From Bifidobacterium parmae (GTDB taxonomy: Bacteria; Actinomycetota; Actinomycetes; Actinomycetales; Bifidobacteriaceae), in contig NZ_NMWT01000004.1 in assembly GCF_002860365.1 (NCBI RefSeq), positions 1-32,261 of the forward strand: a stretch of DNA of 32,261 nucleotides, in the 5' to 3' direction. The notes below the pieces were generated by a model. The model ran no database searches, had not been told where the DNA came from, and saw only the letters and a list, made by a program, of their open reading frames with translations. The position numbers and the translations under genes were made by a program. Position 1 is the first letter of the stretch, and each line of letters starts with the position of its first letter. This document shows positions 6,616 through 14,451 of this stretch, one piece after another.

Positions 6616-9042
6616 ATGACTGACCGCAATCAGCAGACCAAACGCGCCCGCAAGGTGGTAAGCGGCACCGCAGACGACACGAGCAAGAAGGCAGGCAGAC
6701 CGGGCGGCGCGAACGGTACCAGGATGAACGGTACCGGCGCGAACGGTACCGGTGCGAACGGGACCGGCAAAGCCAAGGCCGCCGTCGTGCGGCCCCGACC
6801 GGCCGACGAACGCCAGGCGAAGGCCAAGGCGGAGAAGGAGGCCCTGCTGAGGGCCGACACCTTCACCAACGCCCCGAAGGTCTCACGCCGCACCCTCACC
6901 AAGGAGGAGCGCGAAGTCCTCGCCAAGCAGGCCGAGGCCGAGAACAAGGAGGCCGCCAAGCTCGCCACCACCGCCGCGAAGGGACGCTTCGGCCGCTGGT
7001 GGGCGCGCCTGCAGTCCGGGCCGAACAAGGTCAGCTGGGGCATGATGATCGTCGCGCTCGGCGTCGTCTACGGCGACATCGGCACCTCGCCGCTCTACAC
7101 CGCGCAGACGTTCCTCTCCGGGCAGGGCGGCATCGGCAGCGTCGACCGCGAGGCCGTGCTCGGCATGCTGTCGCTGGTGTTCTGGTCGATCACGCTGATC
7201 ACCACCGTCAAATACGTGCTCATCGCGATGAAGATCGACAACAACGGCGAAGGCGGCATCTTCGCGCTGTACTCGCTGATCCGCCGCCGCGGCGCGTGGC
7301 TCGCCATCCCCGCGATGGTCGGCGGCGCCGCGTTCCTCGCCGACTCGGTGCTCACGCCGGCCGTGTCGATCAGCTCCGCCGTCGAGGGCCTGCAGACGCT
7401 GCCGCCGCTCGAGAAGCTGTTCGACGACAATCCAAGCCTCACGCTGATGATCACCGTGGTCATCATCGTCGTGCTGTTCATGGTGCAGTCGCGCGGCACG
7501 GAAAGCATCGGCCGCGTGTTCGGCTCGATCGTGCTCGTCTGGTTCAGCTTCCTCGCCGTCGTCGGACTCGTGAACCTCGCGCAGGACTGGACGGTGTTCG
7601 CCGCGCTCAACCCGGTGTACGGCGTGCGGTTCCTGTTCAGCCCGCACAACGACGCCGGCATCGCGCTGATGGGCACCGTGTTCCTCGCGACCACCGGCGC
7701 CGAGGCGCTCTACTCCGACATGGGCCATGTGGGCCGCGGCAACATCTACTTCACGTGGCCGTTCATCAAGGTCGCGCTCGTCTGCTGCTACTTCGGCCAA
7801 GGCGCGTGGATCCTCGCGCACAGCCGCGACCCGCACTACACGACGATGAAATCGTTGAACCCGTTCTTCCAGATGATGACGCCGAACGTGCGCTACGTGG
7901 CGGTCGTGCTGTCCGTCACCGCCGGCGTAATCGCGTCGCAGGCGCTCATCACCGGCGCGTTCACGATGGTCTCCGAGGCGACGCGACTCAACTGGATGCC
8001 GCATCTTCAGGTGCGCTACCCGGCGCGCACGCGCGGGCAGCTGTACATCCCGGTCGTCAACGCGGTGCTGTGCGTCGCGACGCTGCTCGTGCTCGCGATG
8101 TTCAAGGATTCCGAACACATCTCCGCCGCGTACGGACTCGCGCTCACCATCACGATGATCACGACGACGATCCTGCTCGCCGTATACCTGTGGTACGCGA
8201 AGCGGCGGGTCGGCGCGATCGTGTTCCTCGTGCTGTTCCTCGCCATCCAGATTCTGTTCTTCATCGCGTCGATGGCGAAGTTCCTGCACGGCGGCTGGTT
8301 CACGATGCTGCTCACCATCGCAATCCTGTTCGTCATGTACACGTGGAACGAGGGCACGAAGCTGGAACGCGCGCAGCGCCGCCACATGCGCCCGAAGGAC
8401 TTCCTGCCCACGTTGGAGAAACTGCACGGCGACTTCCGCATCCCGTACTTCGCCGACAACATCGTGTATCTCACGTCCGACAGCGAGACGAAACGGCTCG
8501 ACACCGACATCTTCTTCTCCATCTTCGCCGACCATCCGAAGCGCGCCCGCGCATGGTGGGCGGTGAGCGTGGAGACCACCGACCAGCCGTTCACGCGCGA
8601 ATACGAGGTGCAGAACTTCGGCACCGACTTCCTGTTCCGCGTGCGCATCCGGCTCGGATTCAAGGTGTCGCAGTCGATTCCGGCGTACCTGCACCAGATC
8701 ATGCACGACCTGTCGAAGACCGGCGAACTGCCGCAGCAGAAGTCGCTGTACCCGAAGGTCGACGCCGATCCGAACATCGGCACGATCCGCTACGTGCTGA
8801 TTCACAAGGCGCTGATGCCGGAGTCGAAGGTCTCCGCGCGCGGGGCGTTGTCGCTGCAGACGAAGTACGCGATTCGCCACGTCGCCGGATCGCCGGTCAA
8901 ATGGTTCGGACTCGCGCCGTACAACCCGCTCGTCGAAGTGCAGCCGCTGTTTGTGTCCACGCGCAGGCCGCCGCGGCTGAAGCGGATTGAACGCGCCGCC
9001 GGGAGCGAGCCGGTCACCGGGGATTTGCCGCCGGTGCGGTGA
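6616..9042 (+). CDS. kup: Kup-family potassium uptake protein, 808 aa
   Basis: Low-affinity K+ uptake (K+/H+ symport) across the cytoplasmic membrane. The family hallmark GDIGTSPLY appears about residue 155 in the first membrane segment, preceded by WGMMIVALGVVY; NNGEGGIFALYSLIRRR and a GAEALYSDMGH motif follow. About twelve hydrophobic segments end near residue 580, then a soluble C-terminal domain typical of KUP (FSIFADHPKRARAWWAVSVETT). Unlike E. coli Kup (about 620 residues), there is a 135-residue hydrophilic N-terminal extension, rich in Lys, Ala and Thr, with a five-residue repeat NGTGA at about residues 33-51. The start ATG 6616 has GGAGG nine bases upstream; because the extension has no homologous part, a later start cannot be ruled out, but the frame is open and biased throughout. 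Confidence 0.95.
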   Translation: MTDRNQQTKRARKVVSGTADDTSKKAGRPGGANGTRMNGTGANGTGANGTGKAKAAVVRPRPADERQAKAKAEKEALLRADTFTNAPKVSRRTLTKEEREVLAKQAEAENKEAAKLATTAAKGRFGRWWARLQSGPNKVSWGMMIVALGVVYGDIGTSPLYTAQTFLSGQGGIGSVDREAVLGMLSLVFWSITLITTVKYVLIAMKIDNNGEGGIFALYSLIRRRGAWLAIPAMVGGAAFLADSVLTPAVSISSAVEGLQTLPPLEKLFDDNPSLTLMITVVIIVVLFMVQSRGTESIGRVFGSIVLVWFSFLAVVGLVNLAQDWTVFAALNPVYGVRFLFSPHNDAGIALMGTVFLATTGAEALYSDMGHVGRGNIYFTWPFIKVALVCCYFGQGAWILAHSRDPHYTTMKSLNPFFQMMTPNVRYVAVVLSVTAGVIASQALITGAFTMVSEATRLNWMPHLQVRYPARTRGQLYIPVVNAVLCVATLLVLAMFKDSEHISAAYGLALTITMITTTILLAVYLWYAKRRVGAIVFLVLFLAIQILFFIASMAKFLHGGWFTMLLTIAILFVMYTWNEGTKLERAQRRHMRPKDFLPTLEKLHGDFRIPYFADNIVYLTSDSETKRLDTDIFFSIFADHPKRARAWWAVSVETTDQPFTREYEVQNFGTDFLFRVRIRLGFKVSQSIPAYLHQIMHDLSKTGELPQQKSLYPKVDADPNIGTIRYVLIHKALMPESKVSARGALSLQTKYAIRHVAGSPVKWFGLAPYNPLVEVQPLFVSTRRPPRLKRIERAAGSEPVTGDLPPVR
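6711..6770 (+). repeat. 15-bp coding repeat in the kup N-terminus
   Basis: GAACGGTACCGG-type units begin at 6711, 6726, 6741 and 6756 (period 15), encoding four NGT(G/R)-x-x units. As the period is a multiple of three, copy-number changes would lengthen or shorten the extension without a frameshift. Confidence 0.75.
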
Positions 9043-9091
9043 GGCCGCGACGCGGACGAGACGCGGTGTGGACGAGACGCGTGGATGAAAC

Positions 9092-9110
9092 CTATAAGCA
9101 ACGCTTATAG
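9092..9110. promoter_or_regulatory. Perfect palindrome upstream of the amidotransferase gene
   Basis: CTATAAGC-AAC-GCTTATAG, 8-bp arms and a 3-base centre, lies 31-49 bases before the -10 box at 9141. It stands out as A/T-rich in GC-rich DNA. It suits a dimeric regulator's operator; the regulator is unknown. Confidence 0.5.
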
Positions 9111-9140
9111 CACCGGCCGCGCGTCGAATCGTGTGCGGGT

Positions 9141-9146
9141 TATGGT
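9141..9146 (+). promoter_or_regulatory. -10 element of the amidotransferase gene (leaderless candidate)
   Basis: TATGGT ends eight bases before ATG 9155, without a Shine-Dalgarno sequence. The ATG must be right because Cys2 of the protein is the catalytic nucleophile. Confidence 0.5.
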
Positions 9147-9154
9147 AGCCAACT

Positions 9155-10027
9155 ATGTGCAGATTACTGGGTTACGCGACGGCAGGGTTCAACCTGAGTC
9201 TCAACGCAATCCTAGGCACGGAGGGTGTGGACGCCTATCGTGAGATGAGCGAGATCCACAACGACGGCTGGGGTTGCGCGATGCTCTACGAGCCGATCGA
9301 ACGACCCGGCACACTCGATGGCGGCGCGCCTTCGCCCGAGACCGGCACCAAGCTGTACAAGACCACCGTGGCCGCGCGCCTCGACCCGGTCTTCCCCGAA
9401 CTCGCCTCCGAACCGGCGCGAGGTGGCCTGTGGCATCTGCGCCTCGCCTCCTCGAACCTGCCGCTCATCCTCGAGAACCAGCAGCCGTTCTTCGCGAACG
9501 GACTGAGCTTCATCCACAACGGCGACATCTCCGATTCGCACGGCCGCAACATCGTGACGAACCGCCAGTACCCGGTGAACCACAGCGTGTTCCTGTCCAC
9601 CGGCGGCCGCTCCGACTCCGCGATCTTCTTCGCCGTGATCCTCGAATACATCGGCTTCGGCTACGACCTCGACGAGGCCGTGGCGCAGGCCGTGCGCGAG
9701 CTGCGCCAGGCGTACCCGCGCTCCAGCTACAACTGCATGATCCAGTCGCAGGACCAGTTCATCGCGTTGAACGCGGCCGGCCGCGAACGCACGTCGTCGC
9801 GCATCGTCGAGATCTACGACCAGTACGGCCAGGGCGAGAAGGCACAGGACTACCGTGTGATGCGCTACCGTGCGCTCACCGACGAGGAGGGCGCGCCCGC
9901 GGGCATCGTCGTCGCGTCGTCCGGCTTCGACCAGACCGAGGCCGACGGCTGGGAGGAGCTTGAAAACGACCAGATGATCGTCGCCTCCAACCGCACCGGC
10001 GAATGGTCGATGCGCTCCATCGACTGA
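9155..10027 (+). CDS. Class II (Ntn-type) glutamine amidotransferase, 290 aa
   Basis: Begins MCRLLGY: after removal of Met1, Cys2 is the N-terminal nucleophile that releases ammonia from glutamine. The class II signatures are present: HNDGWG near residue 31, LWHLRLAS (His and Arg holding the glutamine) and FIHNGDI near residue 120. The length and single-domain form match stand-alone YafJ/EgtC-like proteins, not GlmS, PurF or GltB. No ergothioneine genes are nearby, so EgtC function is not supported. The acceptor of the ammonia is unknown. The start is fixed by Cys2; the transcript probably has no leader. Its 3' end faces the XRE gene 21 bases away. A palindrome 45 bases upstream may serve a regulator. 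Confidence 0.9.
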   Translation: MCRLLGYATAGFNLSLNAILGTEGVDAYREMSEIHNDGWGCAMLYEPIERPGTLDGGAPSPETGTKLYKTTVAARLDPVFPELASEPARGGLWHLRLASSNLPLILENQQPFFANGLSFIHNGDISDSHGRNIVTNRQYPVNHSVFLSTGGRSDSAIFFAVILEYIGFGYDLDEAVAQAVRELRQAYPRSSYNCMIQSQDQFIALNAAGRERTSSRIVEIYDQYGQGEKAQDYRVMRYRALTDEEGAPAGIVVASSGFDQTEADGWEELENDQMIVASNRTGEWSMRSID

Positions 10028-10048
10028 TCGTGCGGGGATTGTTTCATC

Positions 10049-10360
10049 TCATACGATGACGATCGGTTCGCGGCCGGGGAGGGTGGCGCTGACGTGCAGG
10101 ATGCCGCCGAGTCCCTCGACGTAGCGTTTCAGTGTGGAGACCTGTGTGTGGTCGATGTCGCCGCGTTCCAGTTCGCAGACCCGTTTCTGGCTGACGCCCA
10201 TGTGGTCGGCGAGTTGCTGCTGCGTCAGCGCGCAGGCTTTACGTGCCTCCTTGAGCTCGTAGACGCGGATGCGCTCCTGCAACTGATCCTTGTATGGCTG
10301 CAGGTCCTGCTCGGTGAGTCCGCGCTTGGCCATGTAGTCGTCAAATGATGTGCGTTTCAT
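10049..10360 (-). CDS. XRE-family HTH regulator (antitoxin-like), 103 aa
   Basis: The C-terminal half is a helix-turn-helix of the Cro/C1 type: ARKACALTQQQLADHMGVSQKRVCELERGDIDHTQVSTLKRYVEGLGG. The N-terminal half (SFDDYMAKRGLTEQDLQPYKDQLQERIRVYELKEAR) is the amphipathic region usual in HigA-type antitoxins and in ParE/RelE-partner XRE proteins. A strong AGGAGGAAG ribosome binding site lies at about 10363-10371. No HigB/RelE-like toxin gene is adjacent on either strand: upstream is a divergent HD-domain gene, and downstream the amidotransferase gene converges. It is therefore an orphan antitoxin or a plain regulator. The perfect 7-bp-arm palindrome at 10402-10423 in its promoter suggests autorepression. 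Confidence 0.88.
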   Translation of the reverse strand: MKRTSFDDYMAKRGLTEQDLQPYKDQLQERIRVYELKEARKACALTQQQLADHMGVSQKRVCELERGDIDHTQVSTLKRYVEGLGGILHVSATLPGREPIVIV

Positions 10361-10401
10361 CGTGCTTCCTCCTGGTCGATGGCATCGAGATGCACTGAAT
10401 A

Positions 10402-10423
10402 GATATACCTTTTAACGTATATC
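10402..10423. promoter_or_regulatory. Operator-like palindrome in front of the XRE gene
   Basis: GATATAC (10402-10408) and GTATATC (10417-10423) are perfect inverted arms around 8 bases, located 42-63 bases before the XRE start codon, in an A/T-rich promoter region. This arrangement is usual for autoregulated XRE genes. Confidence 0.6.
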
Positions 10424-10570
10424 GAGTATGCGTTTCTGTTGTGTTGGTTGTTTGGAGATTCCGTTGGGAAGTGGCTTGGGGGAGTGATTGGGCGCTCCGA
10501 TTTAGAATCGGCTTTATTCCGCGGTTTTGCAACTGAGGGTGTTGTCATTTTCTGACTGTTTCCGACGTAT

Positions 10571-10636
10571 GGTTTCCAATGGAATGCGGAAACCGCCTAC
10601 GGAAAGGCGCGTTCCGAGGCCGCCATACAATGGCGG
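10571..10636 (+). promoter_or_regulatory. Promoter of the HD-domain gene with two palindromes
   Basis: TACAAT (10626-10631) is a -10 box six bases before ATG 10638, again without a ribosome binding site. It is embedded in the perfect palindrome CCGCCAT-ACA-ATGGCGG (10620-10636). A second inverted repeat, GGTTTCC and GGAAACC (10571-10577, 10588-10594), lies 32-55 bases upstream of the -10. Confidence 0.5.
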
Positions 10637-10637
10637 T

Positions 10638-11468
10638 ATGGTTCCTACGCTTGAGCAGATCGAAGAGCTTCACCACAAGATCGCGCCTTCCGAAGAGGCG
10701 TACGACCTGATCCACACGCATTGCGTGATCGTCGCGCGCATCGCCCGCATGCTCGCGCATCGCCAGAACATGCTGTTCGCGCGCCGCTGCACGTTGCCGA
10801 AGGATGCGGCGGAACTGGCCGCGCCGTCCGCGGCGGGCGCGGAGGCGGTGCTCGCCGGAATCGAAGCGGGGGAGGGCGGCACGCCTGCTGTCGGTACCAC
10901 CGGGTCCGGTGCGTCCGGGGAGCCCGCCGCGCGCGATCTCCTCGCCGTGCCGCCGTCCGACGGGGTGACCGGCGGGCATGTGCCGCCGCGGCTCATCGAC
11001 GAGCATCTGGTCACGATCGGCGGACTGCTGCACGACATCGGCACGTACAGGGTCCTCAAGCATGACGGCACCGACGGCGAACCGCTGAAATTCGCCGGCA
11101 AGAAGTACATCAAGCACGGTCTGCTCGGCTACGAGTACCTGCTGGAGAACGGCGTGGACGAGGAGATCGCGCAGTTCGCGCGCAACCACACCGGTGTGGG
11201 ATTGACGCGCGACGACGTGATCCGCCAGGAGCTGCCGCTGCCGCCGGCCGATTACGTGCCGGTCAACCTCGAACAGGAGACCGTGATGGTGGCGGACAAA
11301 TACAACAGCAAGTCGCTGCCCGCCAAGTTCGTCACCGCGGAAAGCTACACGAAGCGCGCGGCCCGCTTCGGCGAGGAGAACAAGCGCCGCTGGCTGGAAC
11401 TCCTCGACCAGTACGGCGTAGTCGACGTGCGCCCCCTCGCCAAGGAATACGGCATGGTCATCGTGTGA
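10638..11468 (+). CDS. HD-domain metal-dependent phosphohydrolase, 276 aa
   Basis: The HD-superfamily metal ligands can be followed in order: H28 (HTHCVIVARIA), H132-D133 (GGLLHDIGTYR), later histidines in IKHGLLGYEYL and RNHTGVG, and the final Asp in VMVADKYNS. Family members hydrolyse phosphate esters of nucleotides. Between H28 and the HD pair is an insertion of about 60 residues rich in Ala, Gly and Thr, which looks disordered. Start chosen at ATG 10638 (MVPTLEQIEELHHK), where the conserved sequence begins; upstream in-frame codons are not protein-like and overlap the promoter. The last 11 bases overlap the convergent ABC ATPase gene. Substrate unknown. Confidence 0.88.
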   Translation: MVPTLEQIEELHHKIAPSEEAYDLIHTHCVIVARIARMLAHRQNMLFARRCTLPKDAAELAAPSAAGAEAVLAGIEAGEGGTPAVGTTGSGASGEPAARDLLAVPPSDGVTGGHVPPRLIDEHLVTIGGLLHDIGTYRVLKHDGTDGEPLKFAGKKYIKHGLLGYEYLLENGVDEEIAQFARNHTGVGLTRDDVIRQELPLPPADYVPVNLEQETVMVADKYNSKSLPAKFVTAESYTKRAARFGEENKRRWLELLDQYGVVDVRPLAKEYGMVIV

Positions 11469-12708
11469 GGGAGAAGACCTCGTCGGCGGCTTGCACGACC
11501 TCGTCGGACGAGGTCACGACGATGACGGCGCGTTTCGGGTCGCGGGCGTGCGCGATCGAGGCGAGCAGGTCCAGAATCGCGGCCGCATCATCCGCCTCCA
11601 GGCCCTTCGTCGGCTCGTCGAGAATCACGACGTCCGCTTCGCAGCTGATCGCGCGGGCGATCGCCACGCGGCGCTGTTCGACGAGCGGCAGCTCGCGCAG
11701 CGGACGCCCGCTCGTCGCCTCGGAGAATCCGACGCGGTCGAGCAGTTCGCGCGCGATCACCGGCTTCGGCTTCAGGTACGTGCGCCCGGACGCGTCCATC
11801 GCGTACCGCACGTTCGCTTCCGCGTCGAGGTCGCCGCGCACCGCGTAGCGCTGCGGCACGATGCCGAGCCGGTGCCCGCGCAGCTCGTTGATCTCCAGTT
11901 CCGCGAGGTTCGAGCTCTTCGTCATCGCCGTGCCGGACGTGGGCAGCTGGTAGCCGCCGAGCACCTCCATCAGCGTGACGCGCTGCTCCGGATCGTCCGC
12001 GTCGGGCAGCACGCGGATCGCGTACAGCGAGCCCGCGTAGCAGGCGAGCGACACGTTGTCGAGCACGTGACGTCCGGTCTTGCGGTTCGTCGTGGTCGCA
12101 TGGTTGAGCGAGAACGTCGGGTACGACTTGAGCAGCACGCGGTCGCCGACCTGCCGGTCGAGCGCCCGTTCGGAACGCTTCGTCGACGCCTTGATCTCGT
12201 TCGGGTCCGCGCTCGCGCTGACGTCGTGGTTCTTCGCGGCCAGCGCGAGCGTCTCGTTGACGCGTCGCGCGTTCGCCGCCGTGGCCGCCGCGCTCGTCTC
12301 CTTGGGATTCGCGTCGGCCGCCTTGTCTGCGGTGGTGTCGGTGGTGTCGGTCGTTTCCGCGGTCTCCGCGGGTTCGGCGGCGGTCGCGTCGCCTTCCGCG
12401 GCATCATCCGTCTCGCCGGCATCCGCCGCGTCGGCGTCGCCCGCCGAGTCCGTTTCGTCGGAAACGGACACCGGCGCGGACTCGCCTGCCGCGTCGTCGT
12501 CGACGGCGTCCGACAGTTCGTCGTCCGTCGCATCCGCCGCGTCGGCGTCGGTCAGATCGTCGATGGCGAACGCGATCGACGTGTCGGCCGCGTCGTCGTC
12601 CTCGTCGTAGACGACGCTGAACTCGACCGGTTGCGCGTCGATGTCGTCGGCCGTGATGTCGTCATTCTCGACGGCCGGTTCGGTCTTGTCGATGTCCTGC
12701 TCGCTCAT
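11458..12708 (-). CDS. ABC transporter ATP-binding-like protein lacking Walker A and signature motifs, 416 aa
   Basis: The last 230 residues follow the fold order of an FtsE/MacB-type ATPase: strand NVSLACYAGSLYAI, Q-loop region LGIVPQRYAV, Walker B VVILDEPTKGLEADDA. However, the Walker A GxSGxGK(S/T) is replaced by VLPDADDPEQRVT. The LSGGQ signature is replaced by LPLVEQ before RRVAIARAI, and the H-loop His is Ser in VVTSSDE. The first 150 residues are an Asp/Ala/Thr-rich acidic extension without predicted structure. Start ATG 12708 overlaps the permease stop by four bases (ATGA) and has GGAGGA six bases upstream, so translation is coupled. The protein probably cannot hydrolyse ATP as usual ABC subunits do. 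The frame is intact, so this is divergence, not a frameshift. Its 3' end overlaps the convergent HD gene by 11 bases. Confidence 0.82.
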   Translation of the reverse strand: MSEQDIDKTEPAVENDDITADDIDAQPVEFSVVYDEDDDAADTSIAFAIDDLTDADAADATDDELSDAVDDDAAGESAPVSVSDETDSAGDADAADAGETDDAAEGDATAAEPAETAETTDTTDTTADKAADANPKETSAAATAANARRVNETLALAAKNHDVSASADPNEIKASTKRSERALDRQVGDRVLLKSYPTFSLNHATTTNRKTGRHVLDNVSLACYAGSLYAIRVLPDADDPEQRVTLMEVLGGYQLPTSGTAMTKSSNLAELEINELRGHRLGIVPQRYAVRGDLDAEANVRYAMDASGRTYLKPKPVIARELLDRVGFSEATSGRPLRELPLVEQRRVAIARAISCEADVVILDEPTKGLEADDAAAILDLLASIAHARDPKRAVIVVTSSDEVVQAADEVFSLTR

Positions 12709-14054
12709 GCCTTGTCCTCCGAAATCTCCGATGCCTTGAACAGATTCGCGTTGGGGAACGTCGCCGGCCGCAGCATCGCGACGATCGCGAGCGCGACGAC
12801 GATGCCGATCGATTCCCAGACCAACGGCCAGACGATGCCGGCCGTGACGGGCGTGGCGTGGCCGCCGGCCAGCGTGGCGCCGATCGCGCCCGCGCCCAGG
12901 CCGCCGGCCAGCAGGCCGATCACGGCCGGAACCACGGTGAGCATGAACGTCTCGACCATGAACTGCCAGCCGAGACGCGGCTTCGTCACGCCGGAGACGA
13001 GCGCCATGCCGATTTCGTCGGTGCGGCCGAACCAGGTGCGCGCGATGGTGAGCGCCGCGAGCACGAGGCATCCGCCGAGCGCGACCACCCACAGGATGAC
13101 GCGCGTGCGGGAGGCGGCGTCGCCGAGCGGCTTGATCGACGCCTCATACTCGTCGAGCGACGGGGAGACGAGCTCGTAGCCCTTCGGCAGCTTCGCCTTC
13201 GTGACGAGCGTGACGAACTTCTTGTAGGTGGCCGTGTCGGAGAACTGGAAGACGATGTCGAGATCCGGCTTCGACCAGTCGTTCTTCGGGTCGTCGCTCT
13301 CCTTGGTGACGCCCATCGTGTACGTGGTGGCGTAGGCGGAGTAGATCACGTTGTCGCGGTTGTCCTTCGCGTACTTGCCGTCGCCGTCGCCGTTCGAGCC
13401 GGCCGCGTCGTCGTATTCGTAGATGCCCTGCACGGTGAACTCGTAGGTCTTCGATTCGTCGGTCGGATCGCCGACCTTGAACTTGTCGCCCACCTTGAGG
13501 TTGTTCTTCTCGGCCACGGCCTTGGAGACCAGCGCGCCGGTCGCCGTCGTGTCGGTGAACGTGAGCTTCTTGCCGGAGGTCAGATGGTAGGAGCCGAACT
13601 CGTTGGCCTTCACGGCGTTGTCGTCGTAGAAGGCGCGCAGCTGGAACTCGCCGCCCGTCTTGTCGGCCGCGGATTCCGTGTCCGCGCTGCCGGCGATCGC
13701 CTTGATCGACGAGGACTGGCGCACCGGCACCGTGGAGATGAGCGAATACGTGAACGTGAGGTTCTGCTCCTGCATCTTCTCCGCATACGGCTCGTAGTCG
13801 GTGAGCGTGAGATACCGCGACGTGGTCGACTTCGCGTCGTCGGACTTCATCGTGGCCTGCGTGGCGGCGGTCGGGCGCAGCACCGCGTTCGGGGTCTGCG
13901 AATCGTAGGCGCTGCCGTGGGCGGTGTTGCTCGCCTGCACGATCGCGAGCGAGGCGATCGTGCCGAACGAGACGAGCAGCGTGACCACCACGGTCAGCAC
14001 TGAGATCGCCCAGCGGCGCGACACGGCGCGCCAGGCGTTGGTGAGAACGAACAT
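12705..14054 (-). CDS. FtsX/MacB-like ABC transporter permease, 449 aa
   Basis: Membrane subunit in the style of MacB/FtsX: one membrane segment at residues 15-40 (WAISVLTVVVTLLVSFGTIA), an extracytoplasmic domain of about 280 residues rich in Asp, Thr, Tyr and Lys, then three membrane segments near the C-terminus (VILWVVALGGCLVLAALTI; FMLTVVPAVIGLLAGGLGAG; a last one before AMLRPATFP). Such permeases work as mechanotransmitters or in export of peptides or lipids with a paired ATPase. The pair here is translationally coupled to an ATPase-like protein without Walker A. Start ATG 14054 has GGAGAAG six bases upstream. What the module moves or senses is unknown. Confidence 0.88.
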   Translation of the reverse strand: MFVLTNAWRAVSRRWAISVLTVVVTLLVSFGTIASLAIVQASNTAHGSAYDSQTPNAVLRPTAATQATMKSDDAKSTTSRYLTLTDYEPYAEKMQEQNLTFTYSLISTVPVRQSSSIKAIAGSADTESAADKTGGEFQLRAFYDDNAVKANEFGSYHLTSGKKLTFTDTTATGALVSKAVAEKNNLKVGDKFKVGDPTDESKTYEFTVQGIYEYDDAAGSNGDGDGKYAKDNRDNVIYSAYATTYTMGVTKESDDPKNDWSKPDLDIVFQFSDTATYKKFVTLVTKAKLPKGYELVSPSLDEYEASIKPLGDAASRTRVILWVVALGGCLVLAALTIARTWFGRTDEIGMALVSGVTKPRLGWQFMVETFMLTVVPAVIGLLAGGLGAGAIGATLAGGHATPVTAGIVWPLVWESIGIVVALAIVAMLRPATFPNANLFKASEISEDKA

Positions 14055-14212
14055 ATGCTGCTTCTCCAGTCCTCTATATCCCTATGCGCGCGGGGCGGGG
14101 TGCCGGGGTCGGCCGGGGTGCGGGATCCGCGCGCGTTTCGCTATAACAGTAAGACAGTACGTCGGCAAATGTGGGGGTTCTCTTGCCTGATGCTGTGAGG
14201 TGGCTGGGAAAA

Positions 14213-14319
14213 CTCCCTCAGTCCGCCTGCGGCGGACAGCTCCCCCTCAAGGGGGCGCAAAGAAATGGCCTTTTTGCGCCCCCTTCAGGGGGAGCTGTCG
14301 GCGAAGCCGACTGAGGGGG
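14213..14319. repeat. Long inverted repeat between divergent genes
   Basis: Arms of about 47 bases (CCCTCAGTCCGCCTGCGG onward, and its near-complement ending GCCGACTGAGGGGG) surround an 11-base loop. Each arm is itself palindromic. It is the intergenic repeat family with the core changed to GCTCCCCCT...AGGGGGAGC, and its halves are in opposite order to the other copies. It lies in the upstream region of two divergent transporter genes, not at a 3' end. Confidence 0.85.
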
Positions 14320-14451
14320 TGCCGGGGTGCCCGGGTCTGCCGGGCCCGGGAAACCACGGCCGAAACCCTGTCCGAACGAACCGGCAAGTGGGACAATATA
14401 TAGAGGTATAACGAGGTACTGAGAGATATAGGGAAAGGGAAGGAGTCCATC

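Noticed and set aside
9155-10027. Ergothioneine synthesis enzyme EgtC
   Set aside because: The fold matches, but none of egtA, egtB, egtD or egtE is adjacent, so only the general class II amidotransferase call is made.
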